A DNA stretch of 9,521 nt from Planctomycetota bacterium (lineage in GTDB: Bacteria > Planctomycetota > Planctomycetia > Pirellulales > Pirellulaceae), in NCBI GenBank assembly GCA_029259935.1, contig JAJDEH010000160.1, forward strand, positions 1-9,521, written 5' to 3'. Every line of letters begins with the position of its first letter. Position 1 is the first letter of the stretch. This document shows positions 6,408-9,521 of the stretch, piece after piece. The translations under genes were made by a program, and so were the position numbers. Under the pieces are notes generated by a model. That model worked only from the letters and a program-made list of their open reading frames with translations. It searched no databases and was not told the origin of the DNA.

Positions 6408-6897
6408 TTACTCGTCGCCTCGAGCCGGTTTTGAAACGCTTTCTCGACACACGCCTTGTTCGTTCACATCAGTGACGGATGCTGTCCGTCCAAACCGCGC
6501 ATAGAGCATCGGAATTGCCACCGACACGACCATCCAGAACAGCGCGACGTCGCGCAGGTATTGAGCAAAGAGGACACTTCGCCATTCGCCTTCGGTAACT
6601 TCCAGTTCGCGACTGCTAGAACGCAACGTGTAATGCCCCATCGAACTGCTTCCGTGTCGGGCGCTTCCGCCTTTCTGAACCGAATACTGAGATGACAAAG
6701 CTGCAGCCAACCAGCAAATCGGTATCGCGAGCAAAAGGCCGCCACAAATATGCTGCCATAGGTTTAGCTGGGACGTCGCGATTCTCCGCAAAACAACCAT
6801 CTCTCCGCAAAACAACCATCGCGACGGAAAGGGCCAACAGCATGCCCAAAGTGCCGAGAATAACAGCGTACGAAAGCAACTGGGTTTTGTCACTCAT
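6408..6897 (-). pseudogene. Three-helix small membrane protein gene, split by a 19-bp duplication
   Basis: The start is the ATG at 6897 (MSDKTQLLSYAVILG) with AGGA 9 bases upstream. Helix one (about residues 8-29, VILGTLGMLLALSVAMVV) reads normally to VVLRR, after which the frame veers into DGCFAENRD, unlike a membrane protein. The correct continuation (IATSQLNLWQHICGGLLLA and on to SKPARGDE, stop at 6408) lies in another frame. The break coincides with an exact 19-bp tandem duplication at 6783-6820. With one unit removed, one open frame of 156 residues results, with helices near 9-30, 44-62 and 117-135 and a Ser-rich loop between the last two. The family is not recognised. As written, only a truncated product with the first helix would be made. 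A base-calling or assembly error is an alternative. Confidence 0.7.
6783..6820. repeat. Exact 19-bp tandem duplication
   Basis: TCTCCGCAAAACAACCATC occurs at 6783-6801 and again, identical, at 6802-6820. Nineteen is not a multiple of three, so the extra unit shifts the reading frame of the minus-strand gene that contains it. Confidence 0.95.
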
Positions 6898-6988
6898 GAC
6901 CCAATATCCTTTCTTGCGCGAAACCGACGTCGGCCATTGCCATTCACTAACTGAACAGGGTTGACGAAGTGGAATATTGAAATCCAGC

Positions 6989-7372
6989 TCAGTCACGAAG
7001 CGACCTAAGAGTGTGTCTTGCCCTGCGTGGCTTCGGCACGGGTCGATACTTTTCCACTACTAATTCACGCAATCGCGCTCGCTCGCCGTTAGGTACCTCT
7101 TGCCGAAAATTGCAGTCGTTGTCGTGGATTTCAAAAAGCTCGCTAAGGGATGGGCATAAACCAAGGAGGCGTGGAAGAATTCTCGCGGGATCGCCTCTCA
7201 ACTCGAAAGGTCTTTCATGTTCAAATTTCAATTGCCGTCGTAGCAATCGGAACAAATTGATTGCTGCGAGACGAAAGTCTTGCTGGTCAAGCTCGTTTTT
7301 CGCACACGATAGTTGCGGAGAGATTTCGCCCGTATTGACGTAGGTCAACAGCTCATTAACAACGTCGGACAC
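6989..7372 (-). CDS. Small hypothetical protein, probably helical
   Basis: A 127-residue protein starting at a GTG (7372) with AGGAG at 7381-7385, 8 bases upstream; this site makes the gene credible despite the non-ATG start. The N-terminal half looks helical (MSDVVNELLTYVNTGEIS, then DFRLAAINLFRLLRRQLKFE). The C-terminal tail is strongly basic (VEKYRPVPKPRRARHTLRS). There are two Cys (23 and 73) but no recognisable metal site, no signal peptide and no membrane segment, so it is probably cytoplasmic, perhaps nucleic-acid contacting through the basic tail (inference only). It lies about 90 bases upstream of the split membrane gene and 118 bases downstream of the winged-helix-like gene, all on the minus strand. 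I do not recognise the family. Confidence 0.65.
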   Translation of the reverse strand: MSDVVNELLTYVNTGEISPQLSCAKNELDQQDFRLAAINLFRLLRRQLKFEHERPFELRGDPARILPRLLGLCPSLSELFEIHDNDCNFRQEVPNGERARLRELVVEKYRPVPKPRRARHTLRSLRD

Positions 7373-7379
7373 TTTTTCG

Positions 7380-7385
7380 TCTCCT
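7380..7385 (-). promoter_or_regulatory. Ribosome binding site deciding the GTG start at 7372
   Basis: Read on the minus strand it is AGGAGA, with AGGAG 8 bases before the GTG. No ATG alternative exists in the first part of the frame. Confidence 0.7.
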
Positions 7386-7490
7386 CTTATTCGATGCCCG
7401 GCCTAGAAGGCGAGTAGCGCTAGGCGAGTACCCATCATAGACGAAGTCCAGCATGTCTCCAATTGTCTCGAAATCTGGACTGCGTCCGCG

Positions 7491-7733
7491 TCAGTCGGCA
7501 TGATGTGCTTCCAAAGCGGCTTTCCCAGTCTCTGTCATGAACAATCGTGGGAGTGGTTCGTTTTCGATTTTTCTTTCGACAATCAACCCTGCTTTCAGAA
7601 AGGGAGCCAACGTCAAGTTTCCCGGCTTGCCAACCAAACCGATGCAACGCCTGCCAACCTTGTACCAATTCCATTCACCATCGTGAGTACTGATTGTTTC
7701 AAGGATTATTCGCTGATCGTTGTCCAATGTCAT
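7491..7733 (-). CDS. Small winged-helix-like protein
   Basis: An 80-residue protein from the ATG at 7733 (MTLDNDQRIILETIS); GGGA lies 9 bases upstream. An in-frame ATG at 7742 and a longer open frame back to 7883 exist, but the extra sequence does not look like protein. The pattern fits a winged helix: helix one (NDQRIILETISTH), a short turn with WNWYKVGRRC at 22-30, a later helix (GNLTLAPFLKAGL, 38-50), a wing strand (IVERKI) and a final strand and helix (PRLFMTETGKAALEAH). The 'AGLI.....PR..MT..GKAAL' ending is common in small MarR/PadR-like DNA-binding proteins. It may regulate its neighbours (inference). It lacks a dimerisation extension and is shorter than typical MarR members. The homology is a pattern judgement, not a match. 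Confidence 0.6.
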   Translation of the reverse strand: MTLDNDQRIILETISTHDGEWNWYKVGRRCIGLVGKPGNLTLAPFLKAGLIVERKIENEPLPRLFMTETGKAALEAHHAD

Positions 7734-8013
7734 GGCTAACATTCCCAGGGTGATTTCGAGGCGTCTGGATTCAAGCAGACCATCCGCTTGCAGAGGACAT
7801 CCGTAGTCATCCAGAGGTGCACTGTGTGTTTGTCGCCAGAGTTCACCGCAGTCCTTTTTTCTACTAGGGACTTTTCCGAGCAACTGTCGCCGTGGTTGGT
7901 TACTTCACGAGGGGTTGATAAAATAGGCAGACGTTCGCTTGGTGCAACAGCATGATTGTCGGTTCGATTATGCCGACACACTAACGCCAAGACAATTCCT
8001 CTGGACTAGCATC
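7734..8013. other. Divergent intergenic region
   Basis: About 280 bases between the minus-strand winged-helix-like gene and the plus-strand gene at 8014. It holds the promoter candidate at 7896-7924. No operator-like palindrome was obvious. Confidence 0.45.
7896..7924 (+). promoter_or_regulatory. Candidate sigma70-like promoter
   Basis: TTGGTT (7896-7901) and TAAAAT (7919-7924) with an exact 17-base spacer, about 90 bases before the ATG at 8014. The spacing and -10 box are good and the -35 is fair. Confidence 0.4.
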
Positions 8014-8766
8014 ATGAGCTACACGGTTGGTCTTCTCATTGAAAAATCGCACTCAGACGATGCAACCGCGTTCGAGCAGTTCAACGCGTTGGCTGACGCG
8101 AGCGACATCAACGACCCCCCTCATCCAGCCTTTGTTGCCGTCCATAGGGAACTCACTACACGCTTTCCTTGTATTTGCGATCTTCAAGACGATGAAGTGG
8201 ACGATGGTGTTTGGAGCGATGGACCTCTAATCGACAATTTTGGTGTACGGCAGGCGGTCATAGGCTTCATGTTTTCGCATGTTGACACTGTTCTGCCTTT
8301 CGTAATCGAAGTTGCACGAAAAAACGAAATCACTGTCTTTGACTGGCAAACCGAGATTGTTCATCGGCCTGGCGATATGCTTCTAATTGTGGAGGGTGAA
8401 ACCGACCTGCGAAATCCTTCGGGCGAGCAACTAGACGCAGCAATTGACAGGCTGACACCAAAGGGCGGACCTGGCTTCGCAATCCTCGAAACTACGCCGG
8501 ACTACGTACAGACGACGGGCGGAGACGGGCTGTACACGGTCGAATGGCGCCAGAGTCGCGATGACGGACTTCGACATTTTGTCGCAGGTAAGGCGGGCGA
8601 CACTGATACGGAGATCGAAATACCGACAAACGGTTTTCAAGTCACGGTCAAGAAGAACGAGTGTTTGACTACGGATGACGTGAAGGTGCTTTTCCACACT
8701 TTTACTACGGGTGGTGACCGACCAAGGGATTACAGGTGGCGGGACGTTACGGATCGATTCGAATAA
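8014..8766 (+). CDS. Two-domain hypothetical protein, immunity-protein-like
   Basis: A 250-residue acidic protein, chosen from MSYTVGLLIE at 8014; the frame is open 25 codons further upstream, but that part does not resemble protein. No strong ribosome binding site is visible. Domain one (about 1-120) follows a pattern I recall from many uncharacterised bacterial proteins beginning MSY: an N-terminal strand, a helix with AFEQFNALAD, an acidic loop, then VWSDGPLIDN at 67-76, a strand (AVIGFMFSHV), a long helix and ITVFDWQT before VHRPG. Domain two (about 141-250) has AIDRLTPKGGPGFAILET, YVQTTGGDGLYTVEWRQ, LRHFVAG, a helix TTDDVKVLFHTFTTG and a closing RWRDVTDRFE. This arrangement resembles immunity-type domains linked to polymorphic toxins. 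No signal peptide, so cytoplasmic. No toxin gene is visible nearby, so the immunity role is inference. Confidence 0.75.
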   Translation: MSYTVGLLIEKSHSDDATAFEQFNALADASDINDPPHPAFVAVHRELTTRFPCICDLQDDEVDDGVWSDGPLIDNFGVRQAVIGFMFSHVDTVLPFVIEVARKNEITVFDWQTEIVHRPGDMLLIVEGETDLRNPSGEQLDAAIDRLTPKGGPGFAILETTPDYVQTTGGDGLYTVEWRQSRDDGLRHFVAGKAGDTDTEIEIPTNGFQVTVKKNECLTTDDVKVLFHTFTTGGDRPRDYRWRDVTDRFE

Positions 8767-8783
8767 CGCAATCCAGACACAAG

Positions 8784-8815
8784 TCTACGCCGTGGTTTTC
8801 TACGCCGTGGTTTTC
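8784..8815. repeat. 15-bp tandem duplication, 2.1 copies
   Basis: TCTACGCCGTGGTTT at 8784-8798 is repeated exactly at 8799-8813, and the match continues two bases into a third unit. It lies just after the stop codon of the preceding gene, in non-coding sequence. Confidence 0.9.
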
Positions 8816-9140
8816 GCAACTCTGAAAAGGTAGAGCGGGGAGAAGGGGAGCGGAAAAAGTGTCAGCCTTCGCCTAGACGAAGACGTTGGCAGAACGATGA
8901 AGGGCAGAGTGAGTTTTCTCTCTTCCGGCTTGGGTGAATGGGGCGTTCTATTGACGCGAGCGCTCGTAACGCCGTTCCGTCCATCTGACGTATCGCCCTC
9001 GCCCTTCTTTACCTGTCAAGCCGTCCGTCAAGACTTCCCATTGGAAGGCCAGGAGGAAATATAAATTGTCGGCTTGGCGTGAACTATGAGCGGCACTTTT
9101 TGGGCACTTTTTTGTTGAACTTGTTCTTCTCAATAGCCTG
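8816..9140. other. Non-coding interval, nothing recognised
   Basis: About 325 bases with no convincing gene, RNA or terminator. A minus-strand frame over 8948-9184 has no ribosome binding site and an unstructured composition. A 54-codon plus-strand frame from 8897 is equally unsupported. Confidence 0.5.
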
Positions 9141-9446
9141 CTAGGGCAGGCGAAATATGTAAATCGTTCCATCTTCGTTTCCAATGGCTATGTGCCGGCC
9201 ATCGGGCGCAAATGTCAATTCGTTTACATTTCGAACAAATTCCTGGCAGTACGCTGGCTTGCGTTCTTCAACTTTCCAAACAAGAAGTCTATTGGTCGCT
9301 CCTGCTTTCGCATGCGAATCAATCGACGCGACGTTCCTTCCGTCTCTAGACAGGGAGATTGATCGAAGAAATTCCCGTGGATCCCTTAGTTCCTGTTTTG
9401 CACTTTTCGTGACTGGTATTGGCGCGAAAAAGGCGGCCCGTGACAA
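9141..9446 (-). pseudogene. C-terminal WD40 fragment, probably a truncated or broken gene
   Basis: The minus-strand frame ends in two WD40 blades: FLRSISLSRDGRNVASID then TNRLLVWKVEE, and VNELTFAPDGRHIAIGNEDG then TIYIFRLP, with the stop at 9141-9143. This is a typical way for a WD40 protein to end. The only start codon is a TTG at 9446 without a suitable ribosome binding site. Five codons further upstream is an in-frame TAA (9462-9464), beyond which the same frame is open to the window edge (20 codons ending GGFRAREIER). The fragment is therefore either the 3' part of a WD40 gene cut by a nonsense change, or a remnant next to the end of an unrelated gene. It lacks the GYYDGS tail seen in the WD40 protein at 3803-5920. 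Confidence 0.6.
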
Positions 9447-9521
9447 TTGAAATTGACCATCTTACCTTTCAATTTCTCTGGCACGGAAGCCGCCTACGAT
9501 GGAACTTACCAGTTCGTTCGA

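Noticed and set aside
6202..6504. Short frames with repeated FILFIL or QDEQDEQD peptides
   Set aside because: They are translations of the palindromic repeat and not genes.
7383..7440. GGCGAGTA repeated twice near 7400-7430, considered as a CRISPR or operator repeat
   Set aside because: Only two 8-base copies with a 6-base gap and no further units; too little to support a call.
7736..7990. An 84-codon minus-strand frame in the divergent interval
   Set aside because: No ribosome binding site and protein-like features are absent; it covers the candidate promoter of the plus-strand gene.
9136..9151. Perfect hairpin GCCTGC-TAGG-GCAGGC at the stop codon of the right-edge WD40 fragment, considered as a terminator
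   Set aside because: Only 6 bp of stem and no T-run directly downstream on the minus strand.
1..9521. A complete defence, toxin or mobile-element system
   Set aside because: No nuclease, ATPase, methyltransferase, transposase, integrase, reverse transcriptase or toxin motifs were found; the immunity-like gene stands alone.

Overview
The window looks like a piece of a planctomycete chromosome, most likely Pirellulales-like, with moderate to high GC. The argument rests on protein style. There is a predicted membrane-anchored TPR protein whose N-terminus carries a 'W.QF.LRT' box just before the anchor helix, a secreted WD40 protein ending in a 'GYYDGS ... HRPDFV' module, LRR pieces, and long intergenic stretches with palindromic repeats. 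No rRNA, tRNA, CRISPR array, transposase or integrase was seen. Assignments are from reading the sequence only; no database search was possible.

Layout. 1-112: start of a minus-strand gene running off the left edge. 113-934: mostly non-coding, with a strong three-tier hairpin (184-244) and one doubtful small membrane ORF (403-648, minus). 935-2383 (+): a roughly seven-helix membrane protein with a cytoplasmic tail. 2218-3207 (-): TPR protein, convergent with the previous gene and overlapping its 3' end by 166 bp. 3208-3802: non-coding, with two repeat elements (A copies) and a candidate promoter. 3803-5920 (+): large exported WD40 protein. 5904-6180 (+): broken LRR remnant. 6174-6345: B copies of the same two repeat elements. 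6408-6897 (-): small membrane protein gene split by an exact 19-bp tandem duplication. 6989-7372 (-): small unknown protein with a clear ribosome binding site. 7491-7733 (-): small winged-helix-like protein. 8014-8766 (+): divergently placed two-domain protein resembling families seen around polymorphic-toxin immunity. 8767-9140: non-coding, with a 15-bp tandem duplication. 9141-9446 (-): tail of another WD40 gene.

How the parts relate. I see no single coherent new system. The window reads as a slowly decaying accessory region made of repeat-protein genes (TPR, WD40, LRR) and small lineage-specific genes. At least two genes have visible frame breaks: the LRR remnant (one extra base) and the small membrane protein (19-bp duplication). 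A third (the TPR gene) may have one, and the right-edge WD40 tail sits behind an in-frame stop. The most testable observations are the 19-bp duplication, whose removal cleanly restores a 156-residue protein, and the paired repeat elements that bracket the WD40/LRR locus.
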